A DNA stretch of 64,000 bases. It comes from Pseudocercospora fijiensis CIRAD86. Lineage: Eukaryota; Ascomycota; Dothideomycetes; Mycosphaerellales; Mycosphaerellaceae. Shown one piece after another: positions 43,640 through 53,829 of the stretch. The translations under genes were made by a program, and so were the position numbers. The stretch is from positions 1,887,011-1,951,010 of the forward strand of contig NW_006921537.1 in assembly GCF_000340215.1 (NCBI RefSeq). The letters run 5' to 3'. Every line of letters starts with the position of its first letter. The first letter of the stretch is position 1. The notes beneath the pieces are model-generated. The model saw nothing but the letters and a program-made list of their open reading frames with translations, searched no databases and had not been told where the DNA came from.

Positions 43640-45840
43640 AAGCGAGTATTACGAATTAGCGGAATCTTCGGAATCTAATAACCTACCGGACCCTATTAAC
43701 GAAGAAATTAGGCGACGACTAGTTGTTATAAGCGCTATCGAACTAGGGGCTATCGAGCCTTCTACGCCCGAGGCCCTCTATAATGTCGTTATAAAGATGA
43801 TTTAAGGGCAAACTAACCTTCTCCGTTAGAATAGGCGTCGCCCGCTAGAGCCGGGAAGTAGTAGGAACCCTTTATTCGAAGGGTAGAACGCTACGGCGTA
43901 CGTAGAACGCTTTAAGAACAACTTAACCGAGTACGGACTCGAAGAGGAGTCGGACTAGTATAAGGTCCGGTCCCTTACGAGGACTACTATTACTAAGCTT
44001 TACCGAACCCTTAGAACCCTAGTTAGCTACCTAGAAAAGGACGACAAGTCTAATACCGACTAGGAGGTCTTTAAACAGGCCTTTATAAGGGAGTATTGGG
44101 ATCGCGATAGCTGTCGTATTAAAGGCAGTCGTACGTAGCTTAAGAACCTCTATATAGAGAGGCGTACCGAAGATAACGACCTAAAGGAGTATATCCGCGA
44201 GTTTGTTAAGTTAGCGGACGGCATTAACTAGTAGGACCTCGAGAATTCTTAGAGAACGAGGTTGCTCCTTAAAGGGTTGCCGTAGTCTACGGCTAAGCGT
44301 GTCTTCCGTCGCTATAAGCTTAGCGAAGCTAATCCCGAGACCTTTAGGAAGTACAAAGAGGTCCTAGAGGCTGTTAAGGACGACATTAACAGCTCCGCCG
44401 ATGCGAAGAAGTTCATTTACGGCGAGGATAGGAATAACCTAGCTTAGGTAAAGAGCGACGCCTCGGGAAGCAGAGGACCTAAGTTCCTTCCTAAGTCGTA
44501 GAGCGGTCCTAAGACCGTAACTCCTACTATTACTAAGTACTCTTAGGACGTTACGGACTTAGCTAAGTCCCTAGCCTAGCTCAACCTTAATACGAAAGTA
44601 CTATAGCGAGTTAGGGAGGTTATTAATACTAGTATACTAAAGGATATACTACCGGTCTACTAGATTTCCGATCCTAACTACTCTAAGGCCCCTTTAGTTA
44701 ACGTCTACGCTATACGAAAGATCTATTCTAACTTAGATAGTAAGTGCTAGATGTACGGCGGTTTTAAATATATTTAATTAGACTGCCCTATCTAGAAAGA
44801 GCTTCTTAAGAGGAAGCTCGTTATATAAGTAAATAGTCGGTTCTACTATACCGATACCGGCGATAAGATTAACTTCGAGTAGGATCGTAGAGCTCCGAAG
44901 CTGCCTTAACTTAGGAGTCTTCTAGAGAAGAAGTATAGTAGCAAGATCGAGTTTAAGGATACTAGGAACAGTACCCTCGCCGCTATTGCTAAACGAGAAA
45001 CTTAGAAGGTTAGGGCAAAACAGGTTAAGGAGCGGAGTAGTAATAGTACTACTAAGCCTATTAAAGTCAACTTTGTGTCTTAGGACCCGGACGCAGTTAC
45101 TAATGTTCACGCAGTTACTAAGAATAGTATAGATGTCTACGCTACTATAAGGTCCTAAACTTAGTCGTCCTAAACCTAGTCCTAGGGTAAGGGCAAGAGC
45201 CCGTAGAACCCTACCCGCCCTAGTACGGCAGCCCCTACTAGGATACTTAAGAAGCAGGTAGCTAATAAGGCTAAGAAACAGCGAGAATCAGTCGCTAAGA
45301 CTAAGACACTCTAGACAGCTAAAGACCGTATAACCCGAGCTAGTATAGCTACTCCGGAGGTACTAGAGACTCCTGATATCGATATAGAGGATAATACTAC
45401 CGACCTTAGTAGTACCCTAGGCCTAGCTAACCCGCCGGCCTATAAACGAAAGCTAGCCGACCTAAAGAGCTTTCGCTTTAATAGGTATATAAAGAAGTAT
45501 AGTGCTAGGCCTACTAACTCTTACGATACAAAGGTAAATGCTCTCTTCTAGGCTTTATAGTTCCTAGACCTTAAGTCTAACGTGTCTATAGGGGAGCTTC
45601 TAGTATACGGTTTGCCTACTAACCTACCCTAGAGCCGGATTCCTAACGATGCTACCTTTATAAAAGACCTTATAGCCCTCCGACGTAAATAGGGGCGAGA
45701 GGACTATATCGACGTCTCTTCCCTATAGTTCCTTCCTAAATTTTTAGGGGCCTAGGAGTTAGTAGAAGGCGAATTAGTAACCTACGAGAGCTAGGAGACC
45801 ATTAATAATGCTAACGAAGAGGGGATTAAGGAGATAGGCC
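43640..45840 (+). pseudogene. Gypsy gag polyprotein, decayed
   Basis: A continuous frame with TAG stops: capsid-like YVERFKNNLTEYGLEEE, then YKVRSLTRTTITKLYRTLRT, FKQAFIREYWDRDSCRIKGS, and YIREFVKLADGIN with LLLKGLP (the gypsy 'F..L...L...............L..GL' capsid pattern). A zinc knuckle remains near 44,745-44,785 as C-stop-MYGGFKYI-stop-LDCP, that is CxxCxxxxHxxxxC with the second Cys and the His turned to Tyr. A long Lys/Thr-rich tail follows to the hAT insertion site. Confidence 0.75.
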
Positions 45841-45851
45841 GAGGGGATAAT

Positions 45852-45859
45852 AATAATAC
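45852..45859 (+). repeat. Target-site duplication, left copy
   Basis: AATAATAC directly before the hAT end; identical copy at 55798-55805 directly after it. Confidence 0.92.
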
Positions 45860-46045
45860 TAGACCCCGCAGTGGTTCGGGTTGGTTTGGTTTGGTTTGCT
45901 AAGCCGAAACTCTAGTTTGGTTTAGGTTGGTTTGCTAAGCAACTATATAAGTAGCTGGTTCGAACTATATAATTTATCGGTTTTTAAGAAGTGTACGAAT
46001 GTATACGTAGCTTCAAGCAAGCCCTTTGTAAGACTTAGCAGTGTA

Positions 46046-46063
46046 GCCGGCAGCGTAGCCGGC
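46046..46063. repeat. GCCGGC cluster (period 12)
   Basis: Two copies of GTAGCCGGCA 12 bp apart, followed by TTTTTAGTCCTTAGTACT; a near-identical arrangement recurs at 46880-46950 on the other side of the plus-strand ORF. Confidence 0.7.
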
Positions 46064-46291
46064 ATTTTTAGTCCTTAGTACTTATAGAATTTTCGAATCC
46101 TACTTAGGCTACGTAGTTGTATAAAGGTACTTATATAACCTCAAATCTATAGACAATTAGCTAAGGGCACTAACCAATTAAAAGTATACATATACATACA
46201 CAAGGCATTATAGTTTAGTTCGGAAACTGCACTCCTTAGGTATGAATTTCATCCTTTCGTTTACGGTTCAATTCCCTAACTGCTTAGTAGA

Positions 46292-46823
46292 ATGTCTTTA
46301 TCTAGATCTAGGCAGAACTCATCGATTTCCCTAGAAGTCCTCCTCCTTAAGAAGTTTATGCACTTTCCTACCGAACTATTCGATAACATTAAGTACTAGG
46401 ATAGCTCCTCCCTCGGTATCGGTATAGTATATAAAAGAGCTATAAGGCAGCTCTGTAGAACGTTCTACTAGTCACTCGCTATACTAAGGCCGAATGCTAG
46501 TTCGTTCCTTAGAACTCTTAGTTATTTAGGAGATATAAAGGGTAGGGTAGGTAGTAACTTCGTATTATATAAGGAGGTAGAGGCTGCTATAGAAGAGGCC
46601 TTCAACCTGTAGAAGATAGTGAAAGATATAGAGGCAGCTACAGGTCTAGGTACCCAGTTGAATTTTTAGTAGGTAGAGTATAAGGATATTTAGAGGGAGT
46701 ATTAGGTAGAGTTGCGAAGGCAGGTGTATAATATGCTCTAGAAAACAGGGATAGTGCCTATAACTATAACTATTAGGCTCTTCAACCTTCCTTATTTTTC
46801 CCTGTTTTCTTTTTATAAAAATC
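46292..46823 (+). pseudogene. Unknown cargo ORF of the hAT element
   Basis: From ATG 46292 a frame of about 175 codons reads with eight or so TAG stops to TAA near 46,821. The start is clear (MSLSRSRQNSSISLEVLLLK), followed by FMHFPTELFDNIK, a helical region AIRQLCRTFY, LAILRPNASSFLRTLSYLGD and VLYKEVEAAIEEAFNL. Mostly alpha-helical, basic N-terminus. No family recognised. It runs opposite to all other genes of the element and is flanked by two similar GCCGGC clusters, which may lie in UTR introns. Confidence 0.45.
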
Positions 46824-46900
46824 TAAACTAATACAAATCAACCGGAATGTCTATCTTCTTTTAGTTCTTTGAAAAACCTAGCAGCGTAGCTAGTAGCGTA

Positions 46901-46930
46901 GCCGGCAGCGTAGCCGGCAGCGTAGCCGGC
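46901..46930. repeat. GCCGGC cluster, three copies, period 12
   Basis: GTAGCCGGCAGC repeated; copies of GCCGGC at 46901, 46913 and 46925. Confidence 0.8.
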
Positions 46931-47155
46931 CTTTTTACTCCTTAGTACTAACGGGATTTTGGGAGACTTCTATTCCGTACGGCCAATAAAGCATACTATA
47001 CTATGTATATATGCTTAGAGAGTATTTAGAGCGCGGTATATAGCGCCGTATAACAGCGGCTCATTTCGTATATAGAAAAGCTTGTAGATAACACTACGAA
47101 CATCCTTTCTACTAGAACATCTATCCTACTTAGCACCGTCTCGAATATAGACATT

Positions 47156-47855
47156 CTAGCCTTTTAGAATCTAATCGAGTGCTTTGAAATCCTTATCTAT
47201 AATCGTTATACGCTTCGCGTAGATAGCTATAAGGTTGACCGCTAAAATAGTATTAGCATAGTCCGAAAAGAGGTAGAAGAGAAATATACATTCGAAGATA
47301 CGAACTAGGTAGGCTTCTATAGCCTCTTAAAGGGCGCCTATCGCGGAGGCTTAGAAGCGAAGGTCCGTTCTATAATCCTAGGCAATTTCGCGAACAAGTC
47401 GTTAGAAAGGAGTTTTGCGGATTAGGAGCTAAGAACTCTTCTAATACTGCCGAATCTTACGGAGGGCTACGGCTAAAGAAGGATTAGTAAAAAGATAGTA
47501 AGAATGCCGGCTACGCTGCCGGCTACGCTGCCGGCTACGCTACCGGCTATAAATAGGACTTACTTCCTAGGCGCTATCGACGCTTCGTACGATTGCTACT
47601 AGTAGCAGAAGCGCTAGTTGTCGTCTTATATAGAGCCTTGCCCGCCGTTGTCTTACGCGGAGCCTTGCCCGCCGTTGTCTTACGCGGAGCCTTGCTCGCG
47701 ACGCCCTTTCTAGCACCGGAGCTAGCGGCAGTAGTAGTAGCTATCTTACGTTAATGTACTATACTCGTTCTACTATTTCCGATCTTGTTGCGACCCGTAG
47801 AAGTAGTAGGTCCCTTCTTGTAAGGCGTCGTAACTTAGTTAAGTAGACTCGCTAT
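47156..47855 (-). pseudogene. Histone H3-like gene A of the hAT element, H3-tail-like repeats, RIP-damaged
   Basis: Three exons: about 47855-47564, 47472-47290 and 47241-47156. Intron 1 (47473-47563, GTAAGT...ACTAATC...CTTTAG) holds four GCCGGC copies; intron 2 (47242-47289, GTATAT...GCTAAT...TTTTAG) is 48 bp. The histone fold is unmistakable: TVALRKIRQYQKSS, LLIRKTPF, RLVREIA and DYRTDLRF, EAIEAYLVRIFES|VNLIAIYAKRITIIDKDFK, matching H3 helices alphaN to alpha3 in order. The tail has KAPRKTTAGKAPRKTTAGKA, a tandem version of the H3 GGKAPRK block. Stops are TAG/TAA at Gln-like positions. The start is probably ATA 47853-47855, an ATG altered by C-to-T change; this is inferred. The last stop may also be mutational. 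Confidence 0.82.
47473..47563 (-). other. Intron of H3-like gene A containing a GCCGGC cluster
   Basis: GTAAGT donor, four GCCGGC copies at 47515-47548 spaced 12 bp, TTACTAATC branch region and TTCTTTAG acceptor. Splicing restores G-T-VALRKIR exactly as in histone H3. Confidence 0.8.
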
Positions 47856-48065
47856 TATAAAAGTCGTCGAATTGAGGAAAAAAGTGCGTTACGAAGGTGT
47901 ACGAAGGCGCGCGCGGAGCGAGGGTATTGCGGAGGTAGTAGATATAGAGCGTAGAGGTATAGGTATCGATACGAAGGTTGAATATAGCGGTAGTATCGCG
48001 GTATCGCTAGGCAATAGAGTAAGCTTCGCGCAAGCCTATATTATAGTAACGTTAGAGCAAGGAAA

Positions 48066-48118
48066 GAAGGCAGGTACGGCTGAAAAAGGCAGGTACGGCT
48101 AAAAAAGGCAGGTACGGC
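48066..48118 (+). repeat. Three tandem copies of a ~20-bp unit upstream of H3-like gene A
   Basis: AAGGCAGGTACGGCTGAAAA repeated three times with few changes, about 210 bp upstream of the presumed start of gene A. Possible promoter repeat; further GCCGGC copies follow at 48134, 48147 and 48186. Confidence 0.7.
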
Positions 48119-48399
48119 AGACTTTGAAATATAGCCGGCATATATAGCCGGCATAGTAATAGGCGAAAGCCTCCTTTTAATGAATAGCCGGCGTGATAAT
48201 AGTATCCTACTATAGTATAGATATTCTTTAGTAATGCCTTTACTAGCTATAGTAATCTTATAAGTAACCTAGGCCTATTGCTAGTAAATATAAGAAATAT
48301 CAGGTAGGCTATACTAAACAAGCTAGTTATTTAGCAGGAAAAGGCCTACTACCGTCTCTATATGCCGGCTACGATAGCCGGCTACGAGTGCCGGCTATC

Positions 48400-49430
48400 G
48401 CTCTAAATTCAACTCCGCCCTATCTCGGAGGCTAAGGTACCGAGCGGAAACCCTATAGCTTATATTCACTCGGTTGTCGCGGAGCGCTTACAGGTAAGGT
48501 ATTAGAAAAGAGTATAAAAAGTACGAGAAGAGTATCCTAGGATATAGGTCGTAAGTGAATAAGAGTAGCACGCCTAGTTATTTATATAGTACGTTACTCT
48601 ATACGACTAAGAGCCTATATTATCTCGTGCTTCGCTTGTAAGACCTCGACTCTACTAATATACTATTATTCTCCTGCTCGGTCGCTATCTCAAATCTTCT
48701 TCGAGTTGCCGGACTTAGTGCGCATCTATAGCTATGTAATAGCGCTACGTATTATAGAGAATCAACTCCGCCGTATCTCGAAGGCTAAGGTACCGAGCGG
48801 AAATCCTATAGCTTATATTCACTCGGTTATCGCGGAGCGATTATAGGTAAGGTATTAGAAAAGAGTATAAAAAGTACGACAAGAGCATCCTAGGATATAG
48901 GTCGTAAGTGAATAAGAGTAGCACGCCTAGTTATTTATATAGTACGTTACTCTATACGACTAAGAGCCTATATTATCTTGTGCTTCGCTTATAAGACCTC
49001 GACTCTACTAGTATACTATCGATCTCCTCCTCGGTCGCTAATACGCTGTCTCAATTCTTCTTCGAGTTGCCGGACTTAGTGCGCATCTATAGCTATGCAA
49101 TAGCGCTACGCATTATAGAGAATTTCTCGTTAAAGTTTCTCTCTCGCAGGCTTGCTATCTACCTCGTAGTATAGAGGATTAAAGTGCTAATGCTAAAGAA
49201 TCTCCTTATAGTTAGGATGCTAGGGCTCCTTAGGACCTTTGTATTTTGGGTCTAAATAGAGACGTATTATAAACGTTCTATCGCCCTTTCGCTTACTACC
49301 CGCTAGGTCGCGATATACGAAGAAACTAATCTGAATATAGCTCGTCTCTATAAGAGCTAGGTGAATATAGAGCGCTAGGTTTCTACTTCGTACCTTAGAT
49401 TTAGGGACGGCGCGGAGATAAAATTAGAAA
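48400..49430 (-). pseudogene. Unknown ORF of the hAT element
   Basis: A minus-strand frame from about 49,420 reads AVPKSKVRSRNLALYIHLAL, IQISFFVYRDLAGSKRKGDR, TFIIRLYLDPKYKGPKE and PLYYEVDSKPARERL, then enters the tandem duplication with RQLEEELRQRISDRGGDR. Family not recognised; the block 'DLAGSKRKGDRTFIIRLYLD' is compact and basic. The 3' part lies in the duplicated segment 48411-49124, so the gene end is uncertain. A GCCGGC pair sits at 49434-49457 near the 5' end. Confidence 0.35.
48411..49124. repeat. Direct tandem duplication of about 355 bp
   Basis: Copy 1 48411-48763, copy 2 48764-49124, beginning AACTCCGCC and ending ATTATAGAGAAT. They differ by scattered single bases and a few small indels. 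Both lie between the two H3-like genes. Confidence 0.9.
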
Positions 49431-49513
49431 TGTAGCCGGCACCTATAGCCGGTAAAAGGATGCGAAAATGGGCCTCCTCCTAGGTTAATCTAACGACTAA
49501 ATACAATTTCCAA

Positions 49514-50155
49514 CTAATCCGCTATAAACCGACGCCGAATTTTAGCTAGAAGCTGTATATCTTTATTTTGAAGAGTAACCCGCTTCGTATAGATAGCAAG
49601 GAGGTTTAAAAGCTTAAGCTCGGTTACGAGAAATGCCTCCGTAGCTTCCTAAAGAGTACTAATCGCCTTAGCCGTAAATCGTATACTAGACCGAAAATCT
49701 AATGTAATTTCTCGGACGAGTCGCTAGAAGGGAGTCTTAGGGATTAAAAGCTCGGTCCCTCTTTTGTTTTAGAAAAGCCGGATCTAGCGAAGGGCAATAG
49801 TACCTAGTTTAAAGCGCCGCTTCTTTGTCGTCGAGTCCTGCCTTATTCCCTTTCTTTTAATAGAAAGATAACTTTTCTTCGCGACAGTCTTCGTCCGCCT
49901 ACTCTTTTTAGCCTTCTCCTATCTACCTATAGCCTTCTTGTTTTTCGGTACTATTTTCCGAGGAACCCCCTTCTTTCGTATATACTACGGAGAGCCTTAC
50001 TCTTCCGATATCTCGTTCTCGCTGCGGTCTCCCTATGCTTAGCTTGCTTTACCCTTACCCTTTAGCCTCTAAAGATATTTATCTACGCGTTTAGGCGACG
50101 AGGGCATATCGGTAGGACCTAGAAAATTAATAAGTATATAATCGTAGGGAGACAT
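49514..50155 (-). pseudogene. Histone H3-like gene B of the hAT element, long basic tail, RIP-damaged
   Basis: A single exon, exactly 214 codons from ATG 50155 (second ATG at 50107) to TAG 49514, with no frameshift but about ten in-frame TAG. Tail of about 110 residues, Lys/Arg-rich (KKGVPRKIVPKNKKAIGR, EKAKKSRRTKTVAKKSYLS). Then a full H3 fold: KKRRFKLGTIALR, IRLF, TELLIPKTPF, RLVREITLDFRSSIRFTAKA, EATEAFLVTELKLLNLLAIY, TKRVTLQNKDIQLLAKIRRR. Order, spacing and the LVREI / KRVTL / KDIQLL blocks are those of H3 and CENP-A type histones. The loop 1 and alpha2 regions diverge from both, and it differs strongly from gene A, so the two are not a recent duplicate. It cannot be expressed as full-length protein in this copy. 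Confidence 0.85.
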
Positions 50156-51814
50156 TAATGCTTCTTGCCTTCTAGAACAAATAGTCTTCTATTAAACCGC
50201 CTTATTAGGTCATCGTCAGATTCGAATAAAGGATAGTAGCTTAAGGAAGGGGAGGCAGCCGGCTTAGGAAGGCCCGAAGAGCCGAATCCTTAAGGCATAT
50301 TTGTCTTTAAGAATATAGGGAAAGGGAAGAAGGAGAGGAAGAGCGAATAGAGAATTAGAAATAGTCCGTAGGTAAGCGGGGTCGGTTGCTATAGTAACTA
50401 GTCTGTTTGGGTCCTAGGAATTCGAAACACATTTCGGACATATGCCGGCTATATACGCCGGCTATATTACCTTATATGTAAACGCTTCGTCTCCTTAAAG
50501 CTGCTCTAAGCCTATATACGTTTCCGCTTCTCGACCCGGTATCGCCTTCTACCTCCGCCCTCCTCCTCTTCGTTATCGCTAATTAGGGTTTCGCTTAGAC
50601 TAAATTTCGCATTCTCTTCGCGCTCCTAGGTTTCTTCGATCTTAAGGTTTTCTAATTCCTCGATTAACTCCTTTAGTATAATCTTTAGTAACCTACCTTA
50701 GCGATTCTAGTAGAGGAGATAGTATCGGAATACTATAATAGATTCGAAGGTAGTAGGCGAGTATATTCGATTAAAGCGGCCCTAGTAACGAGCGATACTA
50801 AAAGACCTCTTATAGCCTATGCCTACGCTCGGGATAGCGAGGACGTCCCGAGCGACCGACGCTATCGTTAGAAACTTAGGCTCTAACCGCTGCTATATAG
50901 CGAGAATATCGTCTCCGAATTCGTCTAGAAGACCGGTAAGATCTAGAGATTATTAGCCCTCTTTCCGAGCCTACGGGTTTGTACTTACTCGCGTGCCGAT
51001 AGAGATCGAACTCTTCCTTATTCACTTTAGTAGTTGCTTCCTCTTCTGCCTCTACTTCCTACCTACGAAACAGGTATAATGTCGGAGCCTTCTAAACCTT
51101 CTTTTTCTTTATAGGAGCTGCATTTAGACTAGTTTCTTTCCGACGCTCGTAGAACATCTTTTCTAGAATAGTCTAGTAATGCTTCGGCTATACCTCGTCC
51201 GCCTTCTATTCCGGCCTCTGCTAGTATATATCCTTTTCTACCGGGTTAAGCAAGTACGTAACGCTATAGATATCCCCGAACGAGTCAAAGGTAGCACTAT
51301 AATATTTATGCAACTTAGTATAGGAGGTGTCTATAGCTTTCGTTATAGCTACTTTCTAGGGAACGCTCTTCTTAGCTAGCTTAGCTGCGGTTTCCTCGAG
51401 CTCGTTAAAGAGCTAGTTATAGTACGTAAAGACAAGGTGGATCGTCGGTCCTCGGGTTCTTCTAATCGTAGCAGTAACCTTCGCGTAATACTTACTAATA
51501 TCGACGAGATACTCTACTTAGCGCTATTCGGCGGCGGTAAGGCTAAGCTACTTAATACCCTCGGAACTCTAATAGATCTCGAGAGCGGTACGTAAAGTAT
51601 ATCCCCTCGTAACTATATAGAAAGTCGAATCGAACCGGGTCTTAACGTCTTAGGTAAAACGGAGTAGGCGCTAAGGAGGCCGCTTTTGCTATCGCTTATT
51701 CTATACGATATTCTAGGCATCGGTTTTAGGGCGCTCGATTAGGTTCTTTTGAATAGCCTCGAATCGGTTATATCTCTATAAGCTCGAGTTCGTATATATT
51801 GCTAGACGACGAAG

Positions 51815-51883
51815 CTAGAGAAAAAGAGTTAGAACTATACTAGGTTGCCGGCTATAGGTGCCGGCTACGGACAAAAGTTATAC
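51815..51883 (-). other. Predicted transposase intron with GCCGGC pair
   Basis: GTATAA donor, two GCCGGC copies, TTCTAACTC branch region and TTTCTCTAG acceptor, 69 bp. Confidence 0.65.
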
Positions 51884-52817
51884 CTTATACAAAACGAGAG
51901 CGAGGCTCTCTGCCTTATCCCGTCTTATTGCTACAATAAGTTTCTCGACTTTCGACTTTGCTTTATCCTTATCTAGGATCTTCTGTTAGTCGTCGTTTAA
52001 TAGTACAATTTTAAGCGTCTTAAAGAGGGCTCGGATCGCGATTTGAACTATATAAGCGAGGTAGGGAAACTTCTATAGGGATGTAACTAGCAACGACGTC
52101 GGCTCCGATTTAATAGGGCTAGGGCTATTAATAGGCTCCTCTTTATCGTTATTATCGTACGTATTGTCGTGCGTATCCGGAATCGTAGCGAGCTTAACAT
52201 TCGGAAGATTAAGCTAGATTGTAGACCTTGTAATCTCCTCTACGCACTCGACCCTATCGATATAATTAGTGATTTCAAAGACATATGCGAGTGAATTGTA
52301 TATACAACGCCTTATATAATGTTCGATTATTACTAGCGTTGTCCGCAGTAATCGAGATTAGTTTCGTTATTACGCTAACCCTATCTATTGCCGTATAGAC
52401 AAGCTTCGCTATGTCCTTACTAGTATAGGAACCTAGAATTTTAGGGAATCCGATTATAAGTTCCTAGAGTTTCTAATCCGAATTGATAAAGTATAGTATA
52501 ATCGAGAGGAAGGAGGCTCTTATAGTCCGGCTTAACTAGCTATCGACAGTAATAGCTACTCGGCGAGTATTACGGAGGATCTCCCGAATGTCGTCTAACG
52601 TAGCCTCTTTGTTCTTTTCGAACATAACACGCTAGGTTGTCGCGCCGAGAAATAGGGGAGGGTAGTTTGTAAGACATAGGTATATCTTCTATATAGACTC
52701 CCTTTCGTAGAAGTCTTCCGGAAGACCGTTTGTAGCTAGCATTTCGTTTGCTAGTTGCTTAAAGTCTTCGGGGGAGAAATCGGTAGCCTTCAATCCTAGA
52801 GCTTCCTTAAGCGTAGC

Positions 52818-52918
52818 CTATAATAATTAGCTAGATCTCTACGGTTGATTTAGGTAGCCGGAATCTATAGCCGGTAGCTGTAGCCGGCAGCTATAGCCGG
52901 CATTTTAGAAGACATACC
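52818..52918 (-). other. Predicted transposase intron with GCCGGC-type cluster
   Basis: GTATGT donor, four GCCGGC-like copies directly after it, GCTAATTATT branch region and TATAG acceptor, 101 bp. Confidence 0.7.
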
Positions 52919-53829
52919 TCTTTCTAGAACGCTATATCTATATTAACTCTCCTCTCTCCTTAAGATTCCCGATACCGTTTAGAATAGAGATAGTTCGTAG
53001 GCGATAAGTTCCTATCCCCTAGTTTCGGGTATTTTAAGATTGAACCGCAGAAGTTGTAGACAATTACTAGTTAACCTTTGAGTCGAGAAGTCGTATAACG
53101 GTGCAATGCCCCCTCTATAAAGAACTTCTAGAATGTATCCGTTCGCTCCTTACTCCCCTATCGCATCGAGTACTTCCGGAGTTTACACTCCTTCGAACGT
53201 AAGTATAAAGGGAACTATATCTTATAGACCTATTAATTGAACTGCTCTATATACTCGGGTTTCTAAAGATACGCCTAGCTAGCCTTTTCGAAGATTTCCG
53301 GGTTAATACTCGATGTTCTTATATCTCCGAACAACCTTCTACTTAGACTCCGTAAAGGTAAGGACTAGGTAGTAGTACCCTATAATGAATTCCTACTACT
53401 AGGATTCGGAGAGGATGAATCTAGCCCTAATCGTCGTCTAGGACTCGATAGGCTCGAAGGTAAGTATACGACCTCCTCTCGACGTTGTCGCAATCTCGCT
53501 CGTATACTAGACTGTTTCGACTATCGTCTCGTTATTACCCTTCCTAGTATAGCGCCTAGTATATATACAATGTCGGTCGGCATATTTTAAGGTTTCGTAC
53601 GGTAAGGTAAGGACTTAGGAGTAGTAGATATATACTAGTAGCTGTAGAGAAACACCCTTTCTTTTATAGCATCGTATCGTTAGGAACAGCTAGGTAGTAA
53701 ATAGCTAGCTACCTTTTTTTTTTGTTTCCCAGCTACCTAACTACTAGATTTTTTTTCCTAGCTACCCTAGCTAGCCTAACTACTAGAATTTCTTTCCTAG
53801 CTACCCTAACTACCTGAATTTTGCCTTCT

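Larger units (their letters stand above)
50340..53650 (-). pseudogene. hAT-family transposase, multi-exon, RIP-damaged
   Basis: Minus strand. N-terminal part around 53.0-53.2 kb has a BED-like remnant (LVIVYNFCG). The RNase-H-like core near 52.2-52.6 kb has RRVAITVDS, LSRTIRASFLSIILYFINSD, IGFPKILGSYTSKDIAKLVY and LISITADNASNNRTLYKALY, classic hAT blocks with ITADNASNN. The C-terminal half (51.1-51.8 kb) has KTRFDSTFYIVTRGYTLRTA and PTIHLVFTYYN, and the dimerisation domain (50.7-50.95 kb) has FLTIASVARDVLAIPSVGIG followed by RSFSIARY. Predicted introns: 52818-52918, 51815-51883 and 50389-50470, each with GCCGGC copies. TAG stops replace Trp/Gln. Confidence 0.87.

Noticed and set aside
47872..48102. 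76-codon plus-strand open frame between the H3-like gene and upstream repeats.
   Set aside because: It is antisense to the presumed promoter of H3-like gene A, includes the 20-bp tandem repeat and shows no domain.
47156..50155. Possibility that the H3 similarity is a chance effect of Lys/Arg-rich degraded sequence.
   Set aside because: Both frames match the H3 blocks in order and spacing over the whole fold, gene A needs two well-formed introns placed exactly to do so, and the tail block KAPRK is specific.
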